This document shows, piece by piece, positions 30,300 to 39,277 of a stretch of 64,000 nucleotides of DNA (position 1 is its first letter; each line of letters starts with the position of its first letter). The DNA is from a virus. Where the stretch lies: positions 43,135 to 107,134 of IMG/VR virus record IMGVR_UViG_3300009155_000048; one strand, given 5' to 3'. A program made the translations under genes and the position numbers. The notes below the pieces were generated by a model. It saw only the letters and a program-made list of their open reading frames with translations, did no database searches and was not told the DNA's origin.

Positions 30300-32443
30300 A
30301 TTCCAAACCAATTTTTACCGCCACCATTCTGATTTTTGTATTGACTCATAAACTTTCTTTGTCTATTAACATTTATAATAGAAGAATAATCAATACCATC
30401 TTTGTGATCTCCTCTTTTAAGTATTTCTTTCCAAGAATTTAATGTACCAGAATCAACAATTTTTGATGCACAATCTTCTATCATTTCTCTAAAATCATAT
30501 TTAGAAAAAACACTAGCAGCATTAACCAAGGTCATCACCGTATCATCATGTCCAATATCAGCAGCATATCTAATATTACCAGATGATGTTATGTGTTTAA
30601 CAAATGTTGTTATCTCTCTAATATTATTTTCATTTGTTATGATGAAATTCTTTTTATCCATTGCATCTTGATAATCTTTTACCAACATATTCTTATTTTC
30701 ACCAACCTTTAATCCAACTCTTTCTTCTGTAGAATCAGCTCTATGTTTATATCTAAAGAAAACACTAGATCCATAATTATTATTTCCATCAAATACATAA
30801 GGTAAGTGAGCCAAGAATTCATTACCATAGTTATTTAACTCTAAAACAACCTTAAAGTTCTCATAGTTAAAGTACTCAAATAATAATGTGTAGAATAGTT
30901 CAGCTAATTGCTTAACTGAAACAAAATTAGACCTGTAAATAGCAATTTGCTCTAAACAAAAGAAATCAGATAGTTGTGTATAATTACCTTGTTGTATTTC
31001 AACAGTTTCTTGTGATTTTGGTGATATTTTAAATATATTAATAATTGAATAGTCTTGACCTAATCCTTCCGATATATCCACAGATATAACACCTTTAGCT
31101 GAGTTTCTCATAATTGGACTAAAAACATCATCATCATCAACCCAGTGTAAGTCATCATAAGAAAATTTAAGACGTTTTGTTAATTCTGGTATTTCCTCAT
31201 ATACATAGTTCTTTTTATTATTAAGTAATTGTTCAATTAAATTCTCACTAAGTAAAGATCTGGTAGCGTTAACAAATCTCAATCCATACTCTTGATTGAA
31301 TGCGTCTTCACCACCAATATCTTTGATAGCTTCTTCTTTCCAAGTTGTTACTTCTGACACCGCGTAAATTGGAAGTTCCATATCATCTTCTTTAACTATT
31401 TGAAACTCTTTAACTATTTTATCAGTACAAGCATCATTATTGTAGATATAAATAACATCTTTAATTAAATCTGGTATGAACTTCATCTCAACCTTAGTGT
31501 GTTCACCAAATTGTCTCTGAACCTGTTCAAAAATATATTCTTTTGTCAACCCATGTTCATACATTTTATGGTTATTTAATCTAAAGAATGTAACAAAACG
31601 ACCAGGAACCTGATGCCAATAAACTCTCATTGGCTTATAGTTATTCTTCAATGGATCTCCATCCGGTCTTTCAGCATCACTTAGTAACCTATAAAATAGA
31701 TTCATACCATTTGGGGTTGAAGTAATTACAATCTTAGAGTTCTCAATCGCAGAAACAGTTGGAAAGGCAGCAGTATAGTAAGGTTCGATGATATTACTCG
31801 GAATATGAGCAAACTCATCAAGATATAAGAAGTCAATAGTAAAACCAATCGCAGGAGTCTTACTTCGAGCTGATGATTTAATTCTACAACCATTATCAAA
31901 AATCATTGATTGTTGGTTTAGATTCTTAATACCAGCCTTTAGAAAGAAAGGTAATTGTGCATATATGTTTCTTATCTTATCAATAATCTCAATTGTAGTA
32001 CCTCTAATATTAGCAACAATCATAATATTCTTATCATTATTAAATGTAATGAAGTGTAACATTGTGATAGCAGCATTGATAGTTTTACCAATCTGACGAG
32101 ATCCACATAATATTGAAAATCTATTTTTAGTGTATAGGTCTAAAATATCCCTCTGATAATCTCTTAATTTGATATTCTGAACAGAACCATCTTCTGTTTT
32201 AATTCTACAGTATTTTTCGGCAAAGTATTGAATATCTAATTTACACTTGATGTACTCTTGGATTTCATCCTCGGTCATCATAAATGTTATACCAGCTCTT
32301 CGGTAACCAATTTCATTCTTAAACCAAGGATTCTGAAAACGCTTTACAACAACACCATCATTGATTTTCTCAGTTATATCATCAATTAGTTTACTAGTAA
32401 AAACAAATTTCTTTTCCTCGGTTGGTTTTTTAGCAACTGCCAT
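30296..32443 (-). CDS. Terminase large subunit (T4 gp17-like)
   Basis: 715 residues (T4 gp17: 610). ATPase motifs: the adenine-binding segment NIKLRDYQRDIL, Walker A GSRQIGKT (114-121), Walker B IDFLYLDEFAHI with Asp209-Glu210, and coupling motif ITSTPNG. The C-terminal nuclease has RuvC-like acidic residues in GVISVDISEGLGQDYS and in DIGHDDTVMTL. It cuts concatemeric DNA and drives packaging through the portal. The upstream region (32444-32490) has TTATATATATT in both orientations, serving this gene and the divergent gene at 32491. Confidence 0.95.
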   Translation of the reverse strand: MAVAKKPTEEKKFVFTSKLIDDITEKINDGVVVKRFQNPWFKNEIGYRRAGITFMMTEDEIQEYIKCKLDIQYFAEKYCRIKTEDGSVQNIKLRDYQRDILDLYTKNRFSILCGSRQIGKTINAAITMLHFITFNNDKNIMIVANIRGTTIEIIDKIRNIYAQLPFFLKAGIKNLNQQSMIFDNGCRIKSSARSKTPAIGFTIDFLYLDEFAHIPSNIIEPYYTAAFPTVSAIENSKIVITSTPNGMNLFYRLLSDAERPDGDPLKNNYKPMRVYWHQVPGRFVTFFRLNNHKMYEHGLTKEYIFEQVQRQFGEHTKVEMKFIPDLIKDVIYIYNNDACTDKIVKEFQIVKEDDMELPIYAVSEVTTWKEEAIKDIGGEDAFNQEYGLRFVNATRSLLSENLIEQLLNNKKNYVYEEIPELTKRLKFSYDDLHWVDDDDVFSPIMRNSAKGVISVDISEGLGQDYSIINIFKISPKSQETVEIQQGNYTQLSDFFCLEQIAIYRSNFVSVKQLAELFYTLLFEYFNYENFKVVLELNNYGNEFLAHLPYVFDGNNNYGSSVFFRYKHRADSTEERVGLKVGENKNMLVKDYQDAMDKKNFIITNENNIREITTFVKHITSSGNIRYAADIGHDDTVMTLVNAASVFSKYDFREMIEDCASKIVDSGTLNSWKEILKRGDHKDGIDYSSIINVNRQRKFMSQYKNQNGGGKNWFGI

Positions 32444-32490
32444 AAGGAGTTAATATTTTTCAATATATATAAGAAACATTACTTTCCTAT

Positions 32491-33111
32491 ATGAGTAAGA
32501 AAGAAGAAAAGATAAATGACCTTCAAAATGAATTCAATAGAATTCAAGAAGAAAATAAAGATTTAGATGTTAGTAAATATCTAGCAAAGAAAGAAGATTT
32601 ACCAGATTTAGGTGAAATTCAAATCTATGATTATGATTCCGACTTAGAAGATTCTCAGAAATTAGCATCCGAAGTTATGGAATCTTTAGTTGACCTATAT
32701 TTAGGAGATAATCCAAGTATTGCACATCATGATTATGTTGTTAAGAAAATGAAGGAAGATGCTCAAGTATATGCAGATACTCTTTTTCTACAAAAGATGA
32801 CAAGAAAGAATCTACTAACACAAATGAGACAAGTAGATAATGGTGACACATCAGCAAGAATGCACGAGGTGATAAATCAATCATTCTCTCAAATGAGAGA
32901 TAACATTAAATTCTCACAAACACAAAAAACTGAACTAGAAAAGTTTTATAAAGAAATGAGAAGAGATTTAGGTCTTAATGAGATATCGGAGTCAATGGAA
33001 CAAAAGAATATTGAACAACAAACCGAAGATGTTAAAGAAGAAGGTAAAATTGTTGATTCTAGAAGTTTGAATAATATGATTGATTCATACTTAAAGAACA
33101 AGAAAGATTAA
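32491..33111 (+). CDS. Putative small terminase subunit (gp16-like)
   Basis: 206 residues, nearly all helical. The segment DAQVYADTLFLQKMTRKNLL, then MHEVINQSFSQMRDN and TELEKFYKEMRRDLG, resembles the central oligomerisation coiled coil of T4 gp16, and the divergent position next to the large terminase supports the role. gp16-like proteins recognise phage DNA and stimulate the large subunit. The N-terminus is acidic and the C-terminus (SRSLNNMIDSYLKNKKD) could bind the large subunit. The identification rests on size, helicity and context rather than a diagnostic motif. Its end overlaps the convergent gene by 4 bases. Confidence 0.55.
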   Translation: MSKKEEKINDLQNEFNRIQEENKDLDVSKYLAKKEDLPDLGEIQIYDYDSDLEDSQKLASEVMESLVDLYLGDNPSIAHHDYVVKKMKEDAQVYADTLFLQKMTRKNLLTQMRQVDNGDTSARMHEVINQSFSQMRDNIKFSQTQKTELEKFYKEMRRDLGLNEISESMEQKNIEQQTEDVKEEGKIVDSRSLNNMIDSYLKNKKD

Positions 33112-33959
33112 AGTAACTTTCTAAATGACTCAAATGTTTTGATTAAGGTAGATAGTGATAATATTACCTTTTTAGTTTCTGTTTTATTGTAATGGTTATC
33201 ATTAATCTTATTAACAAGCAAAACTGGCTTATAGTCAATAATATTCTCTTTAATGACATCTTTAAGTCCTCTATCAGTATTTGATAATAAAACTTCTAAA
33301 AGACCATTGATATCATCAGTTACTTTTAATGTATCATAATTATTATCATAGAATGAAACTTGGTCATATCTAGTTATCTCTTCATCAATGAATTTATTAC
33401 CTTCTGTTTTATATCCAATCAAATGTTGTAATAATAATCTCATCTTTTTGAAATTAACTTCATCTTTATCTATATTAGAGAAGTTATCAGATATAAAGTA
33501 AAAATTCTTAATTTTAAGACCTTGTTCTTTTAATTTTTCTTCTAAATTATCAATAAGAGTTTGATAATTTCTTTTTGTTTGTTTAGAACAGATAATATAA
33601 ATATCATCAGTTTTATTTTTTAATTCAGATACAACTGATAAATTTAACTCAAAGTTCATTTCATCAATGATATCTTTATTGAGAAACTCTTGTAAACTAA
33701 TAGCCAAATTACTAAATTCAGTTTTATATGTTTTTGCTTTAATCTTTAATTTATTAACTAATTCGGTAGGTAACCAAAATGTTTTACCATTAAATTCTAT
33801 TTTATTACCTTGTTTTCTATAAATACCACTTTGTATAAGATTAAAATCGGATTTAGATATTTTTAAAATAGGAATGTTAGGATTATTTTTATCAACAATC
33901 CAGGCTTGATTTTCAAACTTAATTAATGTGTCTATATCAAAAAAATGTGATTTCACCAT
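33108..33959 (-). CDS. Hypothetical protein, 283 residues
   Basis: N-terminal 90 residues resemble a small beta domain (FFDIDTLIKFENQAWIVDKN, NKIEFNGKTFWLPTEL). Residues 110-230 look like a Rossmann-type alpha/beta section: TDDIYIICSKQTKRNYQTLI, LKIKNFYFISDNFSN, ITRYDQVSFYDNNYDTLK, an order recalling a HAD-like core without its usual Asp motif. The C-terminus is helical (IETKKVILSLSTLIKTFES-type). The pattern SFYDN after a phosphate-binding-like loop might be a HAD motif IV, but motif I is missing. Start overlaps the zinc-ribbon gene by 7 bases. Confidence 0.6.
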   Translation of the reverse strand: MVKSHFFDIDTLIKFENQAWIVDKNNPNIPILKISKSDFNLIQSGIYRKQGNKIEFNGKTFWLPTELVNKLKIKAKTYKTEFSNLAISLQEFLNKDIIDEMNFELNLSVVSELKNKTDDIYIICSKQTKRNYQTLIDNLEEKLKEQGLKIKNFYFISDNFSNIDKDEVNFKKMRLLLQHLIGYKTEGNKFIDEEITRYDQVSFYDNNYDTLKVTDDINGLLEVLLSNTDRGLKDVIKENIIDYKPVLLVNKINDNHYNKTETKKVILSLSTLIKTFESFRKLL

Positions 33960-34180
33960 AATTTTTTATTTTCTCCTGCTCTTTGTACATTGATAGAAAT
34001 AGGATGTGCCTGACCATCAAATCTACTTCCCTCATATGTTTTATCTACCCAAGTCACCCCACCAGATAATTCACCATCAAAGCTTCTACACTTTGGACAA
34101 TACTTAGGCGCTTCTTCTTCCATATAAATAAAAGTTCCTCTGCACCAAGGACTTTGGCAAATTGCTTTTTTTTCTTCCAT
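33953..34180 (-). CDS. Small zinc-ribbon protein, 75 residues
   Basis: Two cysteine pairs, CQSPWC (8-13) and YCPKC (about 31-35), define a rubredoxin-like zinc ribbon. The rest is polar (SFDGELSGGVTWVDKTYEGS, AHPISINVQRAGENKKLW). Such small ribbons bind nucleic acid or serve as protein interaction modules. A late promoter ends four bases before the ATG. The stop overlaps the start of the next minus-strand gene, so both are made from one transcript. Confidence 0.65.
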   Translation of the reverse strand: MEEKKAICQSPWCRGTFIYMEEEAPKYCPKCRSFDGELSGGVTWVDKTYEGSRFDGQAHPISINVQRAGENKKLW

Positions 34181-34184
34181 AGTA

Positions 34185-34195
34185 GTATATATTAA
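34185..34195 (-). promoter_or_regulatory. Late-type promoter TTAATATATAC
   Basis: Exact match ending four bases before the ATG at 34180. Confidence 0.6.
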
Positions 34196-34197
34196 AT

Positions 34198-34228
34198 AAA
34201 AAACCCACCGTTTTGGTGGGTTTTTTAT
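34198..34228 (-). terminator. Terminator of the 150-residue gene
   Basis: AAACCCACC, loop GTTTT, GGTGGGTTT with T run; lies right after the stop at 34231 and before the next late promoter. Confidence 0.88.
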
Positions 34229-34230
34229 TT

Positions 34231-34683
34231 TTATTTTATATATCCTTGACTTAGCGCAAATTCATATAGAACTGGTAAGTTTAGATACCTCATAAATCCA
34301 TTTTTAATATCCTCTAATGTTTTTGATTTTTTTAATATAGACATAATCATGAAACCAAATTCCTCTTGGAATTGCAAGTCACATTCTGACCAAGGTCTAT
34401 TATAGTTTTGCAACGTCACCCATTCATTATCACCACCGGTTAACCAATATAAAGCTCTTCTAGGTTCTACTGTAGAAAAATCAAGTGGTAATTCTTTTTT
34501 CCAGATGGATTCATCCAAATTTGGATTTCTCATCATGATAGAAACAGCTTCTGCAATATCGGTGGTAATTTCATTACCAACCTCAAAAAACAATTCGCCG
34601 TTTACTTCTTTGCTGATTCTCACAAAGTTAGATTCTGTTAGTATTCTAACATTGTTATTTTTTGTGAAACGTTTTTTTCTCAT
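34231..34683 (-). CDS. Hypothetical protein, 150 residues
   Basis: Basic N-terminus (MRKKRFTKNNNVRI), then LTESNFVRISKEVNGELFFE, AEAVSIMMRNPNLDESIWKK, RRALYWLTGGDNEWVTLQN and the helices FQEEFGFMIMSILKKSKTLE and LPVLYEFALSQGYIK. The tryptophan-rich middle suggests a compact globular domain. No motif or membrane segment. Upstream there is only an AT-rich stretch (GATATAAAAAATC). It is followed by a strong terminator. Confidence 0.55.
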   Translation of the reverse strand: MRKKRFTKNNNVRILTESNFVRISKEVNGELFFEVGNEITTDIAEAVSIMMRNPNLDESIWKKELPLDFSTVEPRRALYWLTGGDNEWVTLQNYNRPWSECDLQFQEEFGFMIMSILKKSKTLEDIKNGFMRYLNLPVLYEFALSQGYIK

Positions 34684-34700
34684 AAAAGAAAAATGATTTT

Positions 34701-34994
34701 TTATATCTCAATCAAATTTATTCCACTGACAAACTTTCCTTTGAATGTTCCTCCCTCAAAGATTCCATTCTGAAAAGTTCCGTAGAACTCACCACTTTTA
34801 AAAATACCATAGTGCCAGTTACCAGAGTAGTAACTACCACCATACCAAATTAAAGTGTTGTTTTTGATTTCGATTTGTGCATCCTCTACTTCCGAATCAA
34901 TTAACCAATGAAAGTTTTCTTTCTCAAGGATGTTTAAGATTTTATTTTGATTTACTATCTTATTTTCATTATAAATCAGCTCATTAAAACGCAT
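34701..34994 (-). CDS. Small protein with MORN-like repeats
   Basis: 97 residues. The C-terminal half has short repeats of the G-x-(W/F)-x-x-G type: YYSGNWHYGIFKSGEFYGT, FQNGIFEGGTFKG, KFVSGINL, as in MORN/beta-hairpin repeat proteins that form an extended sheet. The N-terminus MRFNELIYNENKIVNQ distantly resembles the capsid-targeting type. Function unknown; MORN-like repeats often mediate binding to membranes or proteins. No clear promoter. Confidence 0.55.
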   Translation of the reverse strand: MRFNELIYNENKIVNQNKILNILEKENFHWLIDSEVEDAQIEIKNNTLIWYGGSYYSGNWHYGIFKSGEFYGTFQNGIFEGGTFKGKFVSGINLIEI

Positions 34995-35098
34995 ATTCTC
35001 TTATTAATTTAAATCATTATTACTTATTTATATATTTGATTGAAATCTCAACAAAACATCTATATCTAGAAATTTTGAGATTTTTTATGATTTAGCAT

Positions 35099-35130
35099 AA
35101 AAAAACCCACCAAGTTATTGGTGGGTTTGA
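35099..35130 (-). terminator. Terminator of the gene at 35145
   Basis: AAACCCACCAA, loop GTTA, TTGGTGGGTTT with flanking A/T runs, just past the stop at 35145. Confidence 0.88.
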
Positions 35131-35144
35131 TAAGTAATTTTTTA

Positions 35145-35537
35145 TTAACTATTAGACTGACTTTTTAAGAAAGCTTTTTCTTTTCTTGTAAGAGATTCCA
35201 TACCAGAAGTACTGATTTTCTCAAGAACAGTATCTACATCCATATCAGAAAAGTCATAAAATTTAGTAAATGTGATTGGCTTCATTGAAGCAAAGTATTC
35301 AGCAAGTTCATCAACATAAATAACTTCTGTTGTTCCTTTGTTAATATAGGCAATTATGTTGAATCTTGTAGAGTCACAGAAAAGAAAATCGGCTGTCTTT
35401 TTCATTTCCATAAGTTTTTTACCAGAAAACTTACTAACAGGAATACCATTATCATCACGAAGTCTTTCAAAATCAACAACAGAATTACACATTCTCAAGT
35501 CAATTTTGATGTATTTGTTATCGAAGTATTTAGACAT
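35145..35537 (-). CDS. Hypothetical protein with ILEKIS...SLT motif
   Basis: 130 residues from ATG 35537 (MSKYFDNKYIKIDLRMCN). A longer frame from 35597 is rejected because a TAnnTTTG promoter with a matching -33 TTTG lies between the two candidate starts. The core looks alpha/beta (TADFLFCDSTRFNIIAYINK, TTEVIYVDELAEYFASM, ITFTKFYDFSD). The C-terminus VDTVLEKISTSGMESLTRKE followed by KAFLK is the helical hairpin also found at 28940 and 51192. Function unknown. The promoter marks it as expressed by the host RNA polymerase, probably early. Confidence 0.6.
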   Translation of the reverse strand: MSKYFDNKYIKIDLRMCNSVVDFERLRDDNGIPVSKFSGKKLMEMKKTADFLFCDSTRFNIIAYINKGTTEVIYVDELAEYFASMKPITFTKFYDFSDMDVDTVLEKISTSGMESLTRKEKAFLKSQSNS

Positions 35538-35567
35538 TTTATTAAATATTAGATTGTGATTGTTTAT

Positions 35568-35599
35568 CAAAGATATGGAATAATTATTGAAATACAAAA
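35568..35599 (-). promoter_or_regulatory. Bacteroidetes-type promoter with both elements
   Basis: On the minus strand TATCTTTG (35568-35575) and a TTTTG -33 element (35595-35599) are 19 bases apart, the spacing of Bacteroidetes sigma-A promoters. It is preceded by TTCC one base upstream, and starts transcription about 27 bases before the ATG at 35537. Confidence 0.65.
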
Positions 35600-35659
35600 T
35601 TATTTTTACTATTTATTACTATTCTATCAATTGATAAACAAATATACGGAATAATTATT
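35577..35659. repeat. Direct repeats GGAATAATTATT in a divergent promoter region
   Basis: Two copies of GGAATAATTATT at 35577-35588 and 35648-35659, preceded by TTTATCAA and TTGATAAA, which are complements of each other. The first copy overlaps the promoter for the gene at 35537. They look like regulator binding sites between the divergent genes at 35537 and 35739. Confidence 0.45.
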
Positions 35660-35706
35660 AGATTATCAAACTTTATCAGTATTTAAGATTTTCCGGTGAT
35701 ATAAAA

Positions 35707-35717
35707 TTAATATATAA
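35707..35717 (+). promoter_or_regulatory. Late-type promoter TTAATATATAA
   Basis: Plus-strand match 21 bases before the ATG at 35739. Confidence 0.55.
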
Positions 35718-35738
35718 GTAAAATTTTAGGCTTAAATT

Positions 35739-38705
35739 ATGAAATATTTAAAATATAGAGAAGATTTTCTACATAGAGAGATTAAACTTGATGAATCAAA
35801 AATTCAAGAACAAATTAAAAGTTCTGAAATGATTTCAGAAGCTTTTGAGAATGATATCACTTGGGGTGGATCTTTAATTGGAAGACTATTTAACTCTATA
35901 TTAAGAAAAGGTAAAGTAATGATACAAACTGCTAGGATTGGATCATTAGTTAAATCTCTTAAAGATGAACTAGATTCTTTATCTGGCGAAGTACAGATCG
36001 CATCCGATGAGAAAATAAAAAATAAAGTTTACTTACTTTCTATTAGATTTTTAGTAACTGAGATATATAATATTGTTGTTAGTAATAAAACTGTTGCCGA
36101 AAAGAAAGGAGAATTAGTAGGAGATGGATCTGAGGATGCTGGTCTTATACAAACAACTATTAAACAGGTTGAGGCTATACCAGATGAGTCACTTCCAAAC
36201 AAAAAAGAACTTATTGAAAAGCTTAAAAGATTTAGAGAAGCATTACTTAAATTAGAAGTAAAAGCCGAACCATCAAAAGAAGAAGAGGAAGATGATGATA
36301 GCGAAACAAATTTCTATAATCAAACACTCAATCTATTGAAATCAATTGTAGCATTAAATGATGTTATTCTTAATAAAAAGATTAAGAATGCAGAACAAAC
36401 AAACAAATCAGTAGAAGTTGGTAAAGAATATACAAATAAGAATGGTAAGGTTTGTATGGTTGTTAGTTTAGATCACAAAGTAACCAGACCAAATAAAGAT
36501 GCTGGTGGAGATGGTGTGTTTTTTACAAAAGATGACAAAAAGGGAGAAACATTAGCTCCAGGTTTAGCATTAGTTGTATATAGAGATGAAAAAACAAAAA
36601 AATATTTACCTAATTCACCAACACAAGCAATAAATAAGACGGAGCTTAAGCCATATACTGGAAATGATACACTTAAAGATAAAGAGGGAAAACCTCTTCA
36701 ATCACCATTAGATACCAAAACCGGCACTCCAAAAATTGGAGCAGGATCTGCACAAGGTCAAAAAGAAGGAGAAAAAGTAGAAAAAACAAATGATTCATAC
36801 TATTATGAGAATGAGTCACTTCCTATCTTTGAAGATACAAAACTTGAAGATAATGAACTACATGCTAAAGCTGCTTGGAATAAAGTATTAAACACATGGA
36901 ATAAAACTGGAATTTCAAAAATGGTTCCAAGAATACAAGAACTATTGAAAAAATCTGAGTCTGGAAGTAAATTAGAGAAAGGATGGATAATGGACTTAGG
37001 TAAGCAAATTATGTTAAATAAATCAACAGTAGGTGCAAATCCTATGAAATTTGATGATTTAATTAAAGAAGCAGAAGCTATTCCTACATCATATAATGAT
37101 ATACCTAAAGCAATATCTTTAGTTAGTAGAGTTATACTTTCATTTAAGGAAGATATGGGATTATTAGGAGCATTAGGTGATGCTAACCCACATATTAAAT
37201 TATTTGTCAACTCATTTGATGAGATGAGTAAGATATATCCTAATCTAAAAGCAAAGAAAAAAGAAGAACCTAAGAAAGAAGAGGAAAAGACACCAGAAGC
37301 ACAAAATGATTCACGTCTATTTAACTACTCTAAATTCTTATCAATAAATGAAGCAGATGATATTGTACCTGAATTAGACTCTGAAACAGAAAAGTCCGAA
37401 AATGATGAGGTTAAAACTGCTTGGTCTAATGAGTTCAAAGAAGGTGAGGAGAAAGAGTGGAAAATAGAAGAGAAAGAAGCCAAAGAACTACAAAAAGAAA
37501 CAGATGAGTTAGAGAATAAAGAAACTACATTTAAGGGTGATGACTATTATGATCACATCATAGCAATTATTGAAATTTTCGGCAAGGCTTACAATCTATA
37601 TGCAACTACTGTTATTCCATCTGGTAGACCAAATGGTAGAATTTCTCAAAAAACATTTAGAGAATATGAATTTATTGGAGATGGTAAGAATCCGGGATGG
37701 AAAGAAGGAGAAGGACCAGAAGCTGGTCCATGGGCAGCAAAGCAAACATATCAAAAGTGGCAAGATGGTGTTATGGGCATTCTTAAAGATCCTAAATATA
37801 GAAAAATATTAGCAAATGTTAAATTTGTATCAGAGGCCGAAAGTTCAACAGGAACACCATCCAAAGAAGGTTCAGGAAGATCTTTATTTACCTTCATCAA
37901 TGACCTAACAACCGGAAATGGTGAATTTAGTAAGATTAAAAGAGAAATGATGAATAAGTATTTCACAACAAAAGAAATGAAAACAAAGGGAGACAAGGAA
38001 ACTCAAGGATTTGGGGGTAACCCAAGTCCTACTATTTCTGGAGATGATAAAGGTGAGACAAATAAATATTATTTAACACTTGGTAAAGAGATTAGTGGTA
38101 TATATGTATCACCAAGAATGTCTGATTATAAAAAATCAGATAAAGAAAATAGCTCATTTTTGAATAATTTTACACTAGCTAAGTATAAAACAGATGATGC
38201 AAAAGAAGGAACTATTTTAGTTTATGTTAATAATTATTTTACAGTTGATGATAGTCCACACATTTTAGTAAAGTTTCAATTTATCAAGGAAGGAAGACAA
38301 TCATTAATAAGTTCTTATTTAAAAAATAGTATTACAAATGACAAAATGGAATTACCCGAAGATATAAGAGAAGATTTAACAAAATCTATTTATGTAGGTG
38401 TTATCAAATTATCAGATGGTCATTTACTAACAGGAAGTACTCCAAATATAACATATATAGACGCAGTAGAACTAAACTCACCAACGGAACAAGGATTTAA
38501 AGAACTAAATATTAAATTGACACAGATTAAATATCTAACAAAACTTGTAGATACAAAAGATGGAAATCAAAAAAGAATAGTAGTTAAGCCAAAAGACAAT
38601 AAACCGGACGAGTTTACAAATAAAGATGTTAAAGACACACTTGGTAAAATTAAAAATAGTGACTCTTTGAAAAAGGGCCTTAAAATAGAAGGAAAAATAA
38701 AATGA
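35739..38705 (+). CDS. Large candidate internal head protein, 988 residues, with two capsid-targeting-like signals
   Basis: N-terminus MKYLKYREDFLHREIKLDES fits the shared pattern, with KLDE|S a possible cut at residue 19. A second such signal is internal, around residue 525: LFNYSKFLSINE|ADD, the same SINE sequence as in the capsid protein and the protein at 29420. A third possible site, SLPIFE|D, is near residue 365. Between the sites are separate regions: helical 20-200, beta-rich 225-310 (a small domain with KEYTNKNGKVCMVVSLDHK), helical 370-510, a charged linker 540-600, then a large globular C-terminal part. No enzyme motif is recognised. It is read from a late promoter and overlaps the next gene by 4 bases. 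Confidence 0.6.
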   Translation: MKYLKYREDFLHREIKLDESKIQEQIKSSEMISEAFENDITWGGSLIGRLFNSILRKGKVMIQTARIGSLVKSLKDELDSLSGEVQIASDEKIKNKVYLLSIRFLVTEIYNIVVSNKTVAEKKGELVGDGSEDAGLIQTTIKQVEAIPDESLPNKKELIEKLKRFREALLKLEVKAEPSKEEEEDDDSETNFYNQTLNLLKSIVALNDVILNKKIKNAEQTNKSVEVGKEYTNKNGKVCMVVSLDHKVTRPNKDAGGDGVFFTKDDKKGETLAPGLALVVYRDEKTKKYLPNSPTQAINKTELKPYTGNDTLKDKEGKPLQSPLDTKTGTPKIGAGSAQGQKEGEKVEKTNDSYYYENESLPIFEDTKLEDNELHAKAAWNKVLNTWNKTGISKMVPRIQELLKKSESGSKLEKGWIMDLGKQIMLNKSTVGANPMKFDDLIKEAEAIPTSYNDIPKAISLVSRVILSFKEDMGLLGALGDANPHIKLFVNSFDEMSKIYPNLKAKKKEEPKKEEEKTPEAQNDSRLFNYSKFLSINEADDIVPELDSETEKSENDEVKTAWSNEFKEGEEKEWKIEEKEAKELQKETDELENKETTFKGDDYYDHIIAIIEIFGKAYNLYATTVIPSGRPNGRISQKTFREYEFIGDGKNPGWKEGEGPEAGPWAAKQTYQKWQDGVMGILKDPKYRKILANVKFVSEAESSTGTPSKEGSGRSLFTFINDLTTGNGEFSKIKREMMNKYFTTKEMKTKGDKETQGFGGNPSPTISGDDKGETNKYYLTLGKEISGIYVSPRMSDYKKSDKENSSFLNNFTLAKYKTDDAKEGTILVYVNNYFTVDDSPHILVKFQFIKEGRQSLISSYLKNSITNDKMELPEDIREDLTKSIYVGVIKLSDGHLLTGSTPNITYIDAVELNSPTEQGFKELNIKLTQIKYLTKLVDTKDGNQKRIVVKPKDNKPDEFTNKDVKDTLGKIKNSDSLKKGLKIEGKIK

Positions 38706-39277
38706 TTAAAAAATACTCAGAATTTATTTTAGAAAATTATTTTCCGGATAATACAGATTCTCCAGAGATTGCATCAGATATGAATGGATTTAATGATATT
38801 AGTGACCAGATTAAAGAATTTGATACTAAGAAAGTTACTATCAACAATATCTATATGACATACACCGATGAAAAAGATTTAATTAATAAATTGTCTTCTC
38901 AGAAATTTATTGATAATACTAGTGATAAAAAATCTATTAAATTTCATAATTCTATTTTAGGTATGTGGGCACAGTCTTGTGAGAAAAGAAGAGATTTAAA
39001 AGAAATAGATGACCAAATTAAAAAATGGGAAGAAGATATTAAAAATGAAGAGGATAATATTAAAAATAATCCATCTTCAGAAGAATCAGTAAGAGCTAAC
39101 ATCAATTTAATAGAGGACAAGATAAAACAAAAAACACAAGATGTTTCAAAAAAACAACTAGAAATTGGTGACTTAGAAAAATTAGCAAAAGATAAATTAA
39201 AATCATTAAAAGATGAACTTAGTTTATCCAAGAAAAGATTAGATATGTATAGGGCTAATAAATTTGCCAAAAAGTGA
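38702..39277 (+). CDS. Candidate capsid-targeted coiled-coil protein, 191 residues
   Basis: Start overlaps the stop of the 988-residue gene (ATGA). N-terminus MIKKYSEFILENYFPDN has the Y/F-x-E-F-I-x-E shape of T4 internal-protein signals, and ILE|N would be the cut at residue 11. The middle is short and mixed (TKKVTINNIYMTYTDEKDLI). The second half is a pure coiled coil (EIDDQIKKWEEDIKNEEDNI, QKTQDVSKKQLEIGDLEKLA). It may be a core protein. It ends AKK-stop immediately before the sheath promoter. Confidence 0.62.
   Translation: MIKKYSEFILENYFPDNTDSPEIASDMNGFNDISDQIKEFDTKKVTINNIYMTYTDEKDLINKLSSQKFIDNTSDKKSIKFHNSILGMWAQSCEKRRDLKEIDDQIKKWEEDIKNEEDNIKNNPSSEESVRANINLIEDKIKQKTQDVSKKQLEIGDLEKLAKDKLKSLKDELSLSKKRLDMYRANKFAKK

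Noticed and set aside
35538-35597. Longer start of the gene at 35145-35537
   Set aside because: The extension contains the host-type promoter that drives the gene.
36803-37210. Minus-strand frame of 135 codons within the 988-residue gene
   Set aside because: No promoter, serine/leucine-rich shadow composition, opposite to a continuous coding frame.
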